Assembly: GCA_934754775.1 (NCBI GenBank) | Contig: CAKVIM010000004.1 | Span: forward strand, 62,001-126,000 | Direction: 5' to 3' | Length of the DNA stretch: 64,000 nt | From: an uncultured Candidatus Melainabacteria bacterium | Lineage (GTDB): Bacteria > Cyanobacteriota > Vampirovibrionia > Gastranaerophilales > Gastranaerophilaceae | Shown: in pieces, positions 17,801 through 27,335 of the stretch | Numbering within the stretch: position 1 is the stretch's first letter | Layout: each line of letters starts with the position of its first letter | Position numbers and translations under genes: made by a program | Notes under the pieces: model-generated | Database searches by the model: none | Seen by the model: the letters and a program-made list of their open reading frames with translations, nothing else | What the model was told of the DNA's origin: nothing

Positions 17801-19418
17801 CGTTGGTTTATGGAGGGTTTGCAACTGTCAGTCTTGGATATTCAGGTTTATATGAATGTGTAAAATACATTACTGGTGAAGACCACTGGAAAAATGAAAA
17901 AGCAAATAAACTTGCTCACAAGATACTTGATTATTTGAATAGAAATAATAAGGAGCTTGGTGAGAGATTGAATGTGTCTGTGGCTTTGTATGGAACGCCT
18001 AAACATATGTGGGGCTTTATTAAGTAATTAATAAAGCGATTTCTTCTAAACGGTCATAGCTGAATTAAAATAAGCTGGTAAGAGAGCCTAAATCCACTGG
18101 ATAGAGGTAATACCGTACTAAATTTTACTTAAAATTTTATTTTATATTAAAAGAAGGAGGTGAATTAAATGTCAAAAAATGGTTCGTTAAAACGAGAAGA
18201 TATTAAAGAAGACATCAAGTTAATTGCAAATACAAATAATTATTATATATCAACTATTGGAAATATCTATAAATTAACTTCTAATAATTTATTTTTAAAG
18301 ATAAAGTTAACTCATAATCCAAACGGATATATGTATACTGCTTTTGATACAAAAGAAGGCAAACGAATAACTCGCAGAGTTCATCGACTTGTTGCTCTAG
18401 CTTTTATTCCCAATCCTAACAATTATGATATAGTTGGTCATAAAGATAATAATAAGAGCAATAATAAGGTTGAAAATCTGTATTGGACAACAATTTCAGA
18501 AAATACTAAAAAGGCTTTTGACGATAAATTAGCTATTAACGCTAAGGGCTATGAAGATTCTCAATCTCATCCTATTATTGTTTATAATAAGGAAATGCAA
18601 GAGATAGACAGAGTAGGGTCAATGAAACAAGGTGCAAAGAAATATGGAGTTAGTTGTTCTACAATTGCTCGTCATTGTAATGGCGAAATAAAAGGTAAAA
18701 CAAGATGCGGATATTATTTTCGCTATGATAAAAATTTTAAGTAAATAAACGTCTAACGACTAGGGAAAACTATAAATTTTATAGTGAGTAGGCTCAATAA
18801 TAGAGCGAAATGTAGGCTGAAATAAGCCCAAATGGAGAACGTCCTTTTATTAAAGGATGAAGATATAGTCTAGTCCCCTAATAAATATCGGGAAACCGAG
18901 GGTATTAAATGGCAGAGAGTTTGACAGACAAATTTGCTTCGGCTTGTGTAAGAGATTTTGGAACAGTTGACGGTGAAGAAGCTCGTCAGTATGAAACCAA
19001 CTCTTATCACATTCCTGTTTTTGCAGAAATTGATGCTTTTTCAAAACTCACAGCAGAAGCTCAGTTTAGCGACAAGACTCTAGGCGGCTCAATTAGTTAT
19101 GTTGAGGTGCCAGACCTTGGCAATAATATTGATGCAATGCTAGAAATTATTGAACATATTGGTAATACTTGTCTTTATGGAGAAATTAATTCAGAGATTT
19201 CAACTTGCGGCAAGTGTGGATGCCAAGGACATGACTTTAAGAAAGTCTATGCAAAAGATGGAACAATAAGATGGCAATGTCCACAGTGCGGCGAGACCGA
19301 CCCAGATATTGTTCATACGAGTTATAGAGTGTGTGGATATATTAGTAATTACACTCCTAACAAGGGCAGAAGTCAAGATATTATGAATAGAAAGAAACAT
19401 TTAAACATAGACAAGTAA
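14827..19418 (+). CDS. nrdD: Anaerobic ribonucleoside-triphosphate reductase, four exons (recoded)
   Basis: Split gene. Exons inferred at 14827-15483, 16674-17170, 17508-18000 and 18912-19418; joined length 2154 bases, 717 residues, normal for class III reductases. Splices restore TYG|GCTIN, TPS|M|GCRALLSPY and YGTP|AESLTDKF, all matching NrdD family blocks. It has an N-terminal ATP-cone (IIKGDKRYPYDK), the central alpha/beta barrel (TLCSSVGQ, YGGFATVSLGYSGLYE), a C-terminal zinc site (CGKCGC and CPQCGE) and the glycyl-radical loop RVCGYIS. One TAG at 15448 (IAT-TAG-VLTHVAS) falls where Gln occurs in relatives. The enzyme makes dNTPs without oxygen and needs NrdG, encoded next. Oxygen sensitivity points to an anaerobic host. 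Confidence 0.93.
15484..16673 (+). other. Group I intron 1 of nrdD, with HNH endonuclease gene
   Basis: 1190 bases. The 5' exon end TTACGGT can pair with GCCGTAA (15496-15502), a perfect 7-bp P1 with the U-G at the splice site. The intron ends in G at 16673. P7-type strands AACGACTA (overlapping the endonuclease stop) and ATAGTC are present. Removal joins TYG to GCTIN in frame. Confidence 0.85.
15612..16565 (+). CDS. Intron-encoded HNH homing endonuclease
   Basis: 317 residues inside intron 1. Two N-terminal HTH-like segments (SKSYISKLLEIDRKILSEKI and ITQIAAALKVDRRKLYTIF) probably read the homing site. They are followed by a NUMOD4 motif (EIWKPILGYENYLISNYGR) and an HNH nuclease motif (VNHKDGNIQNNRVDNLEW). 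A further C-terminal DNA-binding segment contains AAFARFLGKSETQTRRYM. The enzyme would cut intronless nrdD copies to spread the intron. GAGGAGG ribosome site. Its last codons and stop overlap the intron's P7 strand, so intron folding and translation of the end of the gene compete. No TAG. Confidence 0.9.
   Translation: MTNAEKSEMLKNTIYQLYSKEGRSKSYISKLLEIDRKILSEKIKEWNFEEAEAKKHMTPSTEKFINTNRQFIKSQLDKDVPITQIAAALKVDRRKLYTIFNYDNVLKQAHQESVNRKKNKTQKRIETQMKNSKLQYDFEELEGEIWKPILGYENYLISNYGRIKRMAEKYKAYYLLKPDENSISHRLQIRLSKNGQGKTLQVARLVALTFLTDSHSEEQNTVNHKDGNIQNNRVDNLEWVSQAENNLHAYRELNRTVVNHRTYIFDKILYKGQYEFNTVAAFARFLGKSETQTRRYMDEPEKHDIKFIIYNNDNCND
17171..17507 (+). other. Group I intron 2 of nrdD, without ORF
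   Basis: 337 bases. 5' exon end AGCAT, intron start AAACGAAAACTG, intron end G at 17507. Contains AACGACTA and GATATAGTCT, the paired P7-type strands. Removal gives VVTPSMGCRALLSPY, matching NrdD. The P1 pairing I can see is short (4 bp), so the exact 5' site is inferred mainly from protein restoration. Confidence 0.75.
18001..18911 (+). other. Group I intron 3 of nrdD, with HNH endonuclease gene
   Basis: 911 bases, from just after GGAACGCCT to the G at 18911. Contains the P7-type pair AACGACTA and GATATAGTCT. Removal joins YGTP to AESLTDKF exactly as in NrdD proteins. Confidence 0.82.
18169..18744 (+). CDS. Intron-encoded HNH homing endonuclease
   Basis: 191 residues inside intron 3. NUMOD4-like start (NNYYISTIGNIYKL), a central HNH motif (VGHKDNNKSNNKVENLYW) and a C-terminal NUMOD1-type DNA-binding segment (SMKQGAKKYGVSCSTIARH). 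It has the same overall class as the enzyme of intron 1 but is clearly diverged, so the two introns were probably acquired separately. AAGGAGGTG ribosome site. No TAG. Confidence 0.9.
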   Translation: MSKNGSLKREDIKEDIKLIANTNNYYISTIGNIYKLTSNNLFLKIKLTHNPNGYMYTAFDTKEGKRITRRVHRLVALAFIPNPNNYDIVGHKDNNKSNNKVENLYWTTISENTKKAFDDKLAINAKGYEDSQSHPIIVYNKEMQEIDRVGSMKQGAKKYGVSCSTIARHCNGEIKGKTRCGYYFRYDKNFK

Positions 19419-19426
19419 TTCTAAAA

Positions 19427-19458
19427 GGGTCAAGACTTAAAAATCTTGACTCTTTTTC
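19427..19458 (+). terminator. Terminator overlapping the nrdG promoter
   Basis: Stem GGTCAAGA (19428-19435) with TCTTGACT (19444-19451), then CTTTTT. The 3' arm contains the -35 box of the next promoter. Confidence 0.85.
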
Positions 19459-19474
19459 TTTTTTATGATATAAT
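19446..19474 (+). promoter_or_regulatory. Sigma-A-type promoter for nrdG
   Basis: -35 TTGACT (19446-19451), 17-bp spacer ending in TGA (extended -10), -10 TATAAT (19469-19474). Confidence 0.9.
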
Positions 19475-19505
19475 AATTATAAAGAATAAAAAGGAGGAAT
19501 TTTAA

Positions 19506-20315
19506 ATGAATTTCTGTAAAATCATAAATTATGATACCGCCAATGCAAGAGGACTCTCAGTTGTTCTTTTCGTAAGTGGCTGTTCTCATCATTGTAAAGA
19601 ATGTCATAATCCAGAAACTTGGTCAGTTGATGCTGGGGTATCATTTACAGATGATGTAAAAAAGGAACTTTATCAGATGATAATGAATCCACATATTGAG
19701 AATTTAGTGTTGTCTGGTGGTGACCCATTCTTCCCTACTAATGTCATGCCGTTGGCTAATTTTTTAGAAACTACTCTTGCTTATAAAGAAAAGAACATTA
19801 TCTGCTATACAGGTTATAAGTTGCCTGAACTTGTAGCAAGAGGAGATAAAGCAACAGACCTCTTACTTAGTTCTTGTGATATTATCATTGACGGCGAATA
19901 TGATATGACTAAAAGACCAGATGGACTTGACTATCGTGGTAGTACAAATCAACAAGCTTGGGAAAGAAAAGGCAATTTTTATTTCAATATTTCTCGAACT
20001 TATTTTAAAGAAGTAACTCCAGCAGATATTGCTGCCGCGGCGGACGTTATTCCACTTGATAGAGAACTTTCAAAATCCGCTGTGCCGGCCTGCGATAAAA
20101 TTAAGGAAATAGAAGAAGAAACAGAGATTGTTCTTCCAAAAGGCAAAGTTATTGTTGATTATGAAAAGCTAAAAAAACTTTGTATTACGGACGGCGGCAA
20201 GACAGGTTATGCAGTCTTAGGCCATCAATATGATACTCTCAAATTCAATGGTAGAATTTATTATCATCCAGAAGACGCTGAGGCGGCACTTAAAAAATAT
20301 TTTGACATAAAGTAA
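19506..20315 (+). CDS. nrdG: Anaerobic ribonucleotide reductase activating protein
   Basis: 269 residues. Radical-SAM iron-sulfur motif CSHHCKECH at residues 26-34, followed by NPETWSVD, and the LVLSGGDPF SAM-binding block typical of NrdG. It forms the glycyl radical on NrdD. The first ~160 residues make up a standard NrdG. About 100 extra C-terminal residues (from VTPADIAAAADV on) are not part of the usual protein and contain no motif I recognise. No TAG. It has its own promoter and terminator right after nrdD. Confidence 0.9.
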   Translation: MNFCKIINYDTANARGLSVVLFVSGCSHHCKECHNPETWSVDAGVSFTDDVKKELYQMIMNPHIENLVLSGGDPFFPTNVMPLANFLETTLAYKEKNIICYTGYKLPELVARGDKATDLLLSSCDIIIDGEYDMTKRPDGLDYRGSTNQQAWERKGNFYFNISRTYFKEVTPADIAAAADVIPLDRELSKSAVPACDKIKEIEEETEIVLPKGKVIVDYEKLKKLCITDGGKTGYAVLGHQYDTLKFNGRIYYHPEDAEAALKKYFDIK

Positions 20316-20318
20316 CTT

Positions 20319-20350
20319 AAAGACAGGCTCTAGTAGTCTGTCTTTTTGAC
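20319..20350 (+). terminator. Terminator after nrdG, abutting the gyrB promoter
   Basis: Stem AAAGACAG (20319-20326) with CTGTCTTT (20338-20345), followed by TTGACTTTTT, which is also the -35 region of the next promoter. Confidence 0.82.
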
Positions 20351-20374
20351 TTTTTCAATAAAAAATGATATAAT
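20346..20374 (+). promoter_or_regulatory. Sigma-A-type promoter for gyrB
   Basis: -35 TTGACT (20346-20351), 17-bp spacer ending TGA, -10 TATAAT (20369-20374). Confidence 0.9.
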
Positions 20375-20408
20375 ATATTTATAAAAAAAGAATAAAGGAG
20401 GAAAATGA

Positions 20409-22920
20409 ATGGGAAACTATGGTATTGATAATATCCAACATTTGGAAACCAGAGAAGCTATTCGTGCTAGAGTCCAAATGTATCTTGGAAGTAGTGATAC
20501 AGATGGAACATATCAGGCTTTAAAAGAAATTATTAACAATTCTACTGACGAAGCCATTGCAGGTTACGGCGACCGAATAGAAATCACACTTGATGAAAAA
20601 GAGAATTGTGTTTCTGTAAGAGATTATGGCCGTGGCGTTCCATTTGGAACAAAAAATGGAAAAAATGTGCTTGTAGCCATTTATACTGAAAGTCATACAG
20701 GTGGTAAGTTTGATAAAAATGCTTATAAAAATAGCTCAGGCTTAAACGGTATTGGAGGCACTGCAGTATGTATGAGTTCTGAATACTTTACAGTAAGAAG
20801 TGTTCGTTCTGGAACTTGTGCGGAAGCAAATTTCACGAAGGGCAGCCTAGTCTCCTATAAAGAAACTTCAACTTCCGATAAAGACGGAACTTTTGTTAAG
20901 TTTAAGCCAGATAAAGAAGTTTTCTCTGATATGACAGAAACCTATTCTTATAGCAGAATTTGTGATGAAATAAAAAACATCGCTTACTTGAATAAAGGAC
21001 TCCATTTCGTAGTTGCTACGGCGGCAGGCGAAAAGAAAGAGTTTTATTCAGAAAATGGTATTGCAGATTTCATTCGAGAGAAAGCAAAATCTCCTCTAAT
21101 GTCTAAGCCAATTCTTGCTTCGGTATCCGATGGTATAGATGAATTAGAGATTGCTTTCATTTGGACAAAAGACGAAACCCAGTCTTATGTGTTTGTTAAT
21201 GGTCTTGCTGTGCCGGAAGGCGGTAGTCCAGTTACAGGAGCAAAAGCAAAAATCACAACAAAAATTAAGTCGCTCAGCGGCAAGAGCTTTGACCCAGAAT
21301 TAATTAGAAAAGGCTTGGTGTTTGCAATTAATTGTAAGGTTGCGAACCCTTCTTTCTCAAATCAGACTAAGAGTAAGGTTAATAATCCAAGCTTGAGGAC
21401 TCTTGCGGCACAGGCTTTTGATGAAGGATTGGAGACATTTGCTAATACAGCAGATTTTGGCCCTATCATCGAAATGATGAATAAAATTGCCAACGCTGAA
21501 AAAGCAGCAGATAAGGCAAGGGAAGCAGCACTTAATCGTAATAATAAAATGAAAGAATTGAGAAAGCAGAAGGTTGCCTTTCTTGATAAACTAGCAGACG
21601 CAGAGAATTTGGGAGAAGATTCAATTCTTTGTCTCTGCGAGGGTGAATAATTGCCCTTACTAACTTTTCCATTTATCAATGGGGTCATTTAATGTGGCTA
21701 ACGAGGGTAGCTAAGTACAATGATATAAGACTTTGTCAATCTTATGGAGTATATGCGAGTCTCGTGGGAAGAATGAGTATCTTTAAATTATATTTAAAGG
21801 CAGTTTCTACTATTCGTAATGCTATTGTAGGAATTACTTATAAAGATATTCATTAACCTGTATCGACTATCCCCGTTGTTGGGGAGTAGGAACACTATTG
21901 ATACGTGTTTTGATTTTAGGAAACGAAGTCAATGAGAACCGAAACGGTAGCACCTTAATCATTCTGACAAAATGATGGTGAAGAAATAGTCAGCTCTTGA
22001 TAGAAATATTGAGATAAAGTGGATTCCGCTGGAAACGCAATTATTGCCGGACGAGATACTAAGAAATATGGCGTAATGTATCTCAGAGGTAAAATGTTAA
22101 ACGGCTTAAAGGAAGATAATGAAGAAAAATATTTCTCAAATAAAGAAATTGAACTTTTAATGTATGCTTTGGGAATTGATGTTGGCCATTATGACCCAAA
22201 GAAGCTTCGTTATGGGCAGATTTATATATGTGTCGATGCAGATGATGACGGCTACCATATAGCACTTTTGATTTTAGCTAATTTATATCGCCTATGTCCT
22301 CAGTTCTTACAAGAGAACAGAGTTCATTGGCTACGTTGCCCACTTTTTATTGCTTATGATAAAAATATGCAGCCTTTAAGTTGGTATTACACCAATGAAG
22401 AACTCGCTGCCGCAAGAACAAAAGGACAAATTAAAGGCGATTTGGATAGAATTAAGGGGTAAGAGATAGTCTGGCCCTAACACATCTAACTTACTTATCA
22501 GTAAGGGTCACATTTGTGGCTAACGAGGGAGTCCAAACCTAATAGGCGGATAATCTCGTGATAACGAAATAGTTATTGTATCGACTATCCCTGAGGTTGA
22601 AATGCTGGGGAGTAGGGACACTATTGATACGTGTTTCAGTTTTAGGAAACGAAGCTGATGAAAACCGAAACGATGTGCTATCTTTTTGATAGTAAGAAAT
22701 AGTCAGTACCATTAGAAATAATGGATAATACGTAGGTCAATTGGAAGAAGCCGACCTTAAGGCCACAATGTTTTCAACAACAGGCGGCCAAAGAGTTGAT
22801 AAAATAATGTATAGTGCTACGGCAGCGCAGCGTCTATGCGAATTAATGGGCGTTGATATTAAATATCGTAAAGAGTTCGTTATGTCTCATATCGACTTTA
22901 GTAAGTATAATAATATTTAA
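20409..22920 (+). CDS. gyrB: DNA gyrase subunit B, three exons
   Basis: Split gene with exons 20409-21644, 22022-22460 and 22733-22920; joined 1863 bases, 620 residues. GHKL ATPase blocks: IINNSTDEA, VRDYGRGVPFG and GLNGIGG. The transducer domain follows, and the Toprim metal site reads CLCEG|DSAG across the first splice and VDADDDG later. The second splice restores RIKG|LGQLEE, matching the family RYKGLGEM. Removal of both introns leaves one open frame. The subunit supplies ATP hydrolysis and metal binding for strand passage with the GyrA gene next door. It is slightly short because the C-terminal Toprim insert is small. No TAG. Confidence 0.92.
21645..22021 (+). other. Group I intron 1 of gyrB
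   Basis: 377 bases. 5' exon end GAGGGT pairs with GCCCTT just inside the intron (P1, six pairs with U-G at the splice). Ends in G at 22021. Core contains TATCGACTATCCCC and GAAATAGTC. Removal restores EGDSAG. Shares core sequence with the second gyrB intron and both dnaB introns. Confidence 0.88.
22461..22732 (+). other. Group I intron 2 of gyrB
   Basis: 272 bases. 5' exon end GGGGT pairs with GCCCT (P1). Ends ATACG at 22732. Core TATCGACTATCCCTGAGG through GAAATAGTC nearly matches the second dnaB intron. Removal restores KGLGQLEE. Confidence 0.87.
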
Positions 22921-22924
22921 TTAT

Positions 22925-22953
22925 TCGACTTATTTTTAAAATTATGATATAAT
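22925..22953 (+). promoter_or_regulatory. Sigma-A-type promoter for gyrA
   Basis: -35 TCGACT (22925-22930), 17-bp spacer ending TGA, -10 TATAAT (22948-22953). Lies 5 bases after the gyrB stop; no terminator hairpin precedes it. Confidence 0.8.
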
Positions 22954-22976
22954 ATAATTATAAAAGGAGTGAGAAA

Positions 22977-25403
22977 ATGGAATATAATGAGCTTGATATG
23001 CTAAAAGTGATTGAAGAAAGCTTTGGAACATATGCAGGAATGACTATTCAAGATAGAGCCATAGTTGATGCAAGAGATTTTCTTAAGCCATCACAACGTA
23101 TGTGTATGTATTCATTACTTTTAAATAAATATACTTATAAGAAACCTTTTGTTAAATCGCAAGAGTGTGTCGGAAAAGCAATGGCAGATTTCTATGTCCA
23201 CGGTGATGCGTCTTGTTATGATTTGCTGGTTAGATTGGCTCGCCCATATAATCAGCGATATCCTCTTATGGGATTTAAAGGTCAGTTTGGTCCAATAAAA
23301 ACAGGTAAACCTTCAGCAGCGAGATATACAGATATGCGACTTGGAGAAATTGGTTGCAAATTGTATGAAGGAATTAATGAAGATAGTGTTAAGATTTGGT
23401 TTGATAACTATTCTAATACAAAGCAATTTCCTTCTGTTGTGCCATCTTTAGGTTTTTATAATATTGTAAATGGTACATCTGGAATTGCAACTTCTCTTTC
23501 TAGTTCTGTGCCACAGTTTAATCTTAAAGAAGTAAATGAAGCAATGATTAAGTTATTGTGGAATCCAGATATTTCTTTTGACGAGATTTATTGTGCTCCA
23601 GATTTTTGCACTGCCGGTACAATTCTTAATGCTGACGCTGTAAAAGAAATTCTTCGCTATGGCGGCGGTGAAGCTGTTAAAGGAATGAAATTTAATGGTA
23701 AAAAGTTGGGTAGCTCTGTTCGTATGAGAGCAACAGCAGAATATGATTCAAAAGAAAATGCCATTTATTTTACAGAAGTTCCTTATGGAGTTTATACTCA
23801 TACTATTGTTGAGCAGATAGTGAAGGGAATAAATGATGGAACAATTGTTGGTATTGCAAAAGATGGCATTAAGGACCTATCAAAAAATACTTCTAACATT
23901 AAGATAGTCCTTGAAAAAGGGGCTAACCCAAGCCGCCTTATTAAAACTCTTTTTAAACAAACAGACCTTGACTCATCTTATACAATTAATATGGTTATGC
24001 TTGATAATGGTACATATCCAAGACTTTTTTCTTGGAAAGAGGCTCTTCAAGCACATCTTGACCATGAAGTTGAAATGAGAACGAACATCCATCAGTATCA
24101 TCTAGTGAAGATAGAGAATCGTCTTCATATTATTGATGGTCTATTGATTGCGATAGCCAATATTAATGAAGTTGTTGAACTTATTCGTAGCTCTAATGAT
24201 AAGGCAGAATCTAAGAAAAAACTTTCAGATAGATTTAAGTTTGATGATGCTCAATGTGATGCTATTCTTAAAATGACTTTGAGCAAGTTAATGCATCTTG
24301 AAATTGGGTCTTTTAATGATGAAAAGACAAAATTGTTAGCAGAAAAAACAGACCATGAAGCTGTTCTTAATAGTAAAGAACTTCTTTATAAAGAAATTGA
24401 GAAAGATTTACGAACAGTAGCAAATCAATATGGAGACGCAAGAAGAACTCGTTTGACTAATTTTGATTTTACAAGTGAAGAGGAAGACGCTGAGCCAATT
24501 GAAAAGAAAGAGCTTCTTATTTACTACACCAATTTCGGTAATCTTTATACTTTTGAATCTTCAACTCTTGTTAGGACGCGCCGCGGCGGCAAGGGGTCAA
24601 AAATTAAGCTCTCCAATGGAGAAGTTATAACTAAAACCATTCGTGATGATAATTTTAGTTCTCTTCTTATCTTCACAAACAAAGGAGAAATGTACTCTCT
24701 TGCAGTTGATGAATTACCTGTTGGTTCAAAGATTAATATTAATCAGTTATTTGAGTTTAAGTCTGGAGAAATTCCAACTTCAATCACAACTTACAATAAA
24801 GCTGATGAATGTAAGTATTTTATCTTTGTAACCAAAAATGGAATGGTTAAAAAGACACTTGCATCTGAATATAAGTTGCGCCGCGGCAAGGTAATTAAGG
24901 CAATTAATCTTCAAGAGTCTGATGAAGTTCAGTTTGTTCATTTTGCTAATGAAGAACGACTTGGAATTTTGACTAATAACGGAAATTTTGTTATAATAAA
25001 TACAAATGACATAAAAGCAATAGGAAGAACATCAATGGGAGTTAAAGGTATTAAACTTTCTGATGGTGATTATGTTATTGATTCTCATTTAGTGAAAGAA
25101 ACAGATAAATATTTGATTTCTATTTCAAAAGATGGTATAATTAAAAAAGTGAATCTTTCAGAGTTTTCTGTATGTAATCGTAATATTAAAGGCAAGAGAA
25201 TTTCTGAAATTAAAGACGGAGATAAAGTTCTTAAATATTTGACGATTAATGAAGATTGTGATATAATAATAGTATCAAAGAAAAAGAGTATAAAGATTTC
25301 TACTTCAGAACTTCGAGTATTAAGTCGTGCCGCAGTGGGGGTAAAATCGTCAACTCTTGATAACAATGATATTATTGTTGACTTACAAAAGGAGTAGTGG
25401 TAA
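22977..25403 (+). CDS. gyrA: DNA gyrase subunit A
   Basis: 808 residues if the TAG at 25395 is read, adding Gln-Trp before TAA. The active-site tyrosine is Tyr117 in SAARYTDMRL, preceded by HGDASCYDLLVRLARP. The C-terminal beta-pinwheel contains RRGGKG, the core of the GyrA box, which marks gyrase rather than topoisomerase IV. The enzyme introduces negative supercoils together with GyrB. The TAA at 25401-25403 overlaps the ATG of the next gene (TAATG), which supports read-through of the TAG. An ATP-independent subunit; a full phage-encoded gyrase is unusual but known from large phages. Confidence 0.92.
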
Positions 25404-25771
25404 TGTCTAAGATAGAACTAATTGAGTAGTATAGAGAACCGGCAATAGCGGCCCTTACCAGTTATCTTGATTCAATGTACGATTTAACTGACAAGTATTT
25501 TGAAGAAGGAAAAATGCTTCCTCTTCCTGAAGAAAATGAACAGTTAAAAAACTTCATTTTGGAAATTAAATCAGATACTCAAAAGTATGAAAATGTTAGA
25601 CGTAAGTTAATAAATAAGGACTTAAGTTTATCCTTGTATGAAATTAATTTAGTCGCTCTTAGTTTCACTTTTACTGTTGAAACAATGAAAAAGCAAGTTA
25701 AAAATCTGACAGATACAATAAAGGTTCTGTCAGACCTTGTTGCGGCTCTAATGGCAAAAGAAGAGAATTAA
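25403..25771 (+). CDS. Small helical protein coupled to gyrA (recoded)
   Basis: 122 residues from ATG 25403 with a TAG at 25427 (ELIE-TAG-YREPAIAAL). All-helical, amphipathic sequence with a likely coiled coil near the end (ETMKKQVKNLTDTIKVLSDLVAAL). The start overlaps the gyrA stop, so translation is coupled. Function not recognised. Ends just before a promoter pair. Confidence 0.7.
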
Positions 25772-25775
25772 AAGT

Positions 25776-25804
25776 TTGACTCATTATGAAACTTATGATA
25801 TAAT
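25776..25804 (+). promoter_or_regulatory. First of two tandem sigma-A-type promoters
   Basis: -35 TTGACT (25776-25781), 17-bp spacer ending TGA, -10 TATAAT (25799-25804). Confidence 0.85.
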
Positions 25805-25861
25805 ATAAATACAGTAAGAGAAAAGAACATTCTCTTTGCTGAGAACAATCAAGTTAATAAT

Positions 25862-25890
25862 TTGATTTTAAAATCAGATTATGATATAAT
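25862..25890 (+). promoter_or_regulatory. Second of two tandem sigma-A-type promoters
   Basis: -35 TTGATT (25862-25867), 17-bp spacer ending TGA, -10 TATAAT (25885-25890). Leaves an untranslated leader of roughly 105 bases with an imperfect hairpin (TTGTGTTC ... AACACA region) before the gene at 26003. Confidence 0.78.
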
Positions 25891-26002
25891 AATTATAGAA
25901 AATAAAACAATAGTCATTGTGTTCTAAACAACACATCAAATTATTTTTACTATTTGTTTTATTTAATAAATTTTTATTTTAATTCTAAGGAGGAATTTTA
26001 TT

Positions 26003-26287
26003 ATGGCAAAGAAGGCAATGACAGAAGGAAGCAGAAAGGTACTCGAGGCTCTTCAGAAGGCAGGCGCAGGCGTTCCATTCACAACTCACGAAATGATGGA
26101 GATTTGCGGCTTTGAGAAGGCTGGTTCAGTTACAGGTTCAGTAACAGGTCTTGTAAATAAGGGTTATGCTGAGAGATTTTCTGTAACAGAGAAGGACGAG
26201 AACGGCAAGGAGAAGGTTGTTAAGAAGTTTGCTCTTACTGAGGCTGGTGCAAGCTTCAACCCAGATGCTGAGGCTGTTGAGGACTAA
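26003..26287 (+). CDS. Small winged-helix DNA-binding protein, probably abundant
   Basis: 94 residues. A compact winged-helix fold is suggested by KVLEALQKAG, then FTTHEMMEICGFEKAGSVTG (recognition helix region), then a wing (AERFSVTEKDENGKEKVVKKF). Codon choice differs from the neighbours: AAG, GAG and GGC dominate, a sign of high expression. Two promoters and a consensus AAGGAGG site, with a strong terminator behind, fit that. It may be a chromatin-like or regulatory protein; target unknown. Confidence 0.75.
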   Translation: MAKKAMTEGSRKVLEALQKAGAGVPFTTHEMMEICGFEKAGSVTGSVTGLVNKGYAERFSVTEKDENGKEKVVKKFALTEAGASFNPDAEAVED

Positions 26288-26305
26288 TTCTCAAAAGTAA
26301 AATCT

Positions 26306-26340
26306 AAGTGGGGTATCAATTTACCCCACTTTAATTTTAA
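26306..26340 (+). terminator. Strong terminator
   Basis: Perfect 10-bp stem AAGTGGGGTA (26306-26315) with TACCCCACTT (26322-26331), then TAATTTTAA. Confidence 0.85.
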
Positions 26341-26395
26341 CTTTCTTTTGGTAAATTTAAACAAAATTTTTTAAGTATAAGTTGGAGGAAAATTA

Positions 26396-27295
26396 ATGTT
26401 AGATATTAAAAAGGTACAGAGTAAGAATGAGTGTGACATTGTTGGTATTTTGAATGAGCTTGATATTGTTGAAGGAAAGACCTCTGACGGCAGAGATTAC
26501 ATTCGTGGTACAGCAACAATTCGTGTAGACTAGGAAGTAAAGGGTAAACAGGTTGAAAATCTCATTCCTGTTTCTATGTTCTCAATGAGACTTAAGAAAG
26601 ACGGCTCTCAGAACTCTATTTATGACAGAATCGCTGATTATAAGGAGTCTCTTACATCTGCTGCAGCGGCAGAAACTATTGCTCAGGCTTCAAGAGTTTC
26701 AGTTTCTGGTAAGACAGCAAATCTTGTAGAGAATATGTGGGTTGATAAGAGAACCGGTGCAGTAAGAACAGGTTTTCAGATTTCTTCAAACTTCATTAAT
26801 TCAGCAAGAGAGTCTGATGAAGATGTAGCTAAGTTTGAAGTAACGGGCGTTGTTCTTGGTATGAGACCAGAGCAGGATAAGGAGGGCGAAGAGACAGGAC
26901 GTCTTATCGTTAATATCGGTCTGGTGGCTTTTGCTGGTAAAGTTGACGTAATTGAACTTATTGCAGAAGATAATGCTAAGTCTTTTATTGAGGATAATTG
27001 GAATAAATCTGATACAGTAACAGTTGCTGGAATCATTAATATGACTCAGAAAGTTACAACATATACAGAAGAAGTGGGCTTTGGCGAACCAATTGTAAGA
27101 CATCGTACAGAATCTTGCAGAGAGCTTCTTATTACTGCTGGCAGTCGTGAAGGTGCAGATGAAGACCATGCTTATGATGAGGACGATATTAAGGCAGCAC
27201 TTAAGGAAAGACAGGCAAAGAAAGAAGGTCTTTTGAATAAATCTAAGCCAGCTGCAAAACCAGCATCTAAGAAGACTGACAGTTTTAGTTTCTAA
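26396..27295 (+). CDS. Single-stranded DNA-binding-like protein (recoded)
   Basis: 299 residues with a TAG at 26531 (TIRVD-TAG-EVKGK). The N-terminal 150 residues look like an OB-fold replication protein (DIVGILNELDIVEGKTSDGR, then ATIRVDQEV with Q = TAG). The C-terminus is Lys/Ala/Pro-rich and ends KKTDSFSF, similar to flexible SSB tails. It sits next to a RecA-fold annealing ATPase and other replication genes. No exact family recognised, so SSB-like function is inferred from context and style. A standard-code caller would start it at 26576 and lose 60 residues. Confidence 0.65.
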
Positions 27296-27335
27296 TCAGA
27301 AACCAATTCTGTAAGACTTTTAAGGAGGGATTTGA

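Noticed and set aside
14827..19418. nrdD as several separate genes or a decayed gene
   Set aside because: Exon joins restore family motifs exactly and the interruptions have group I intron features.
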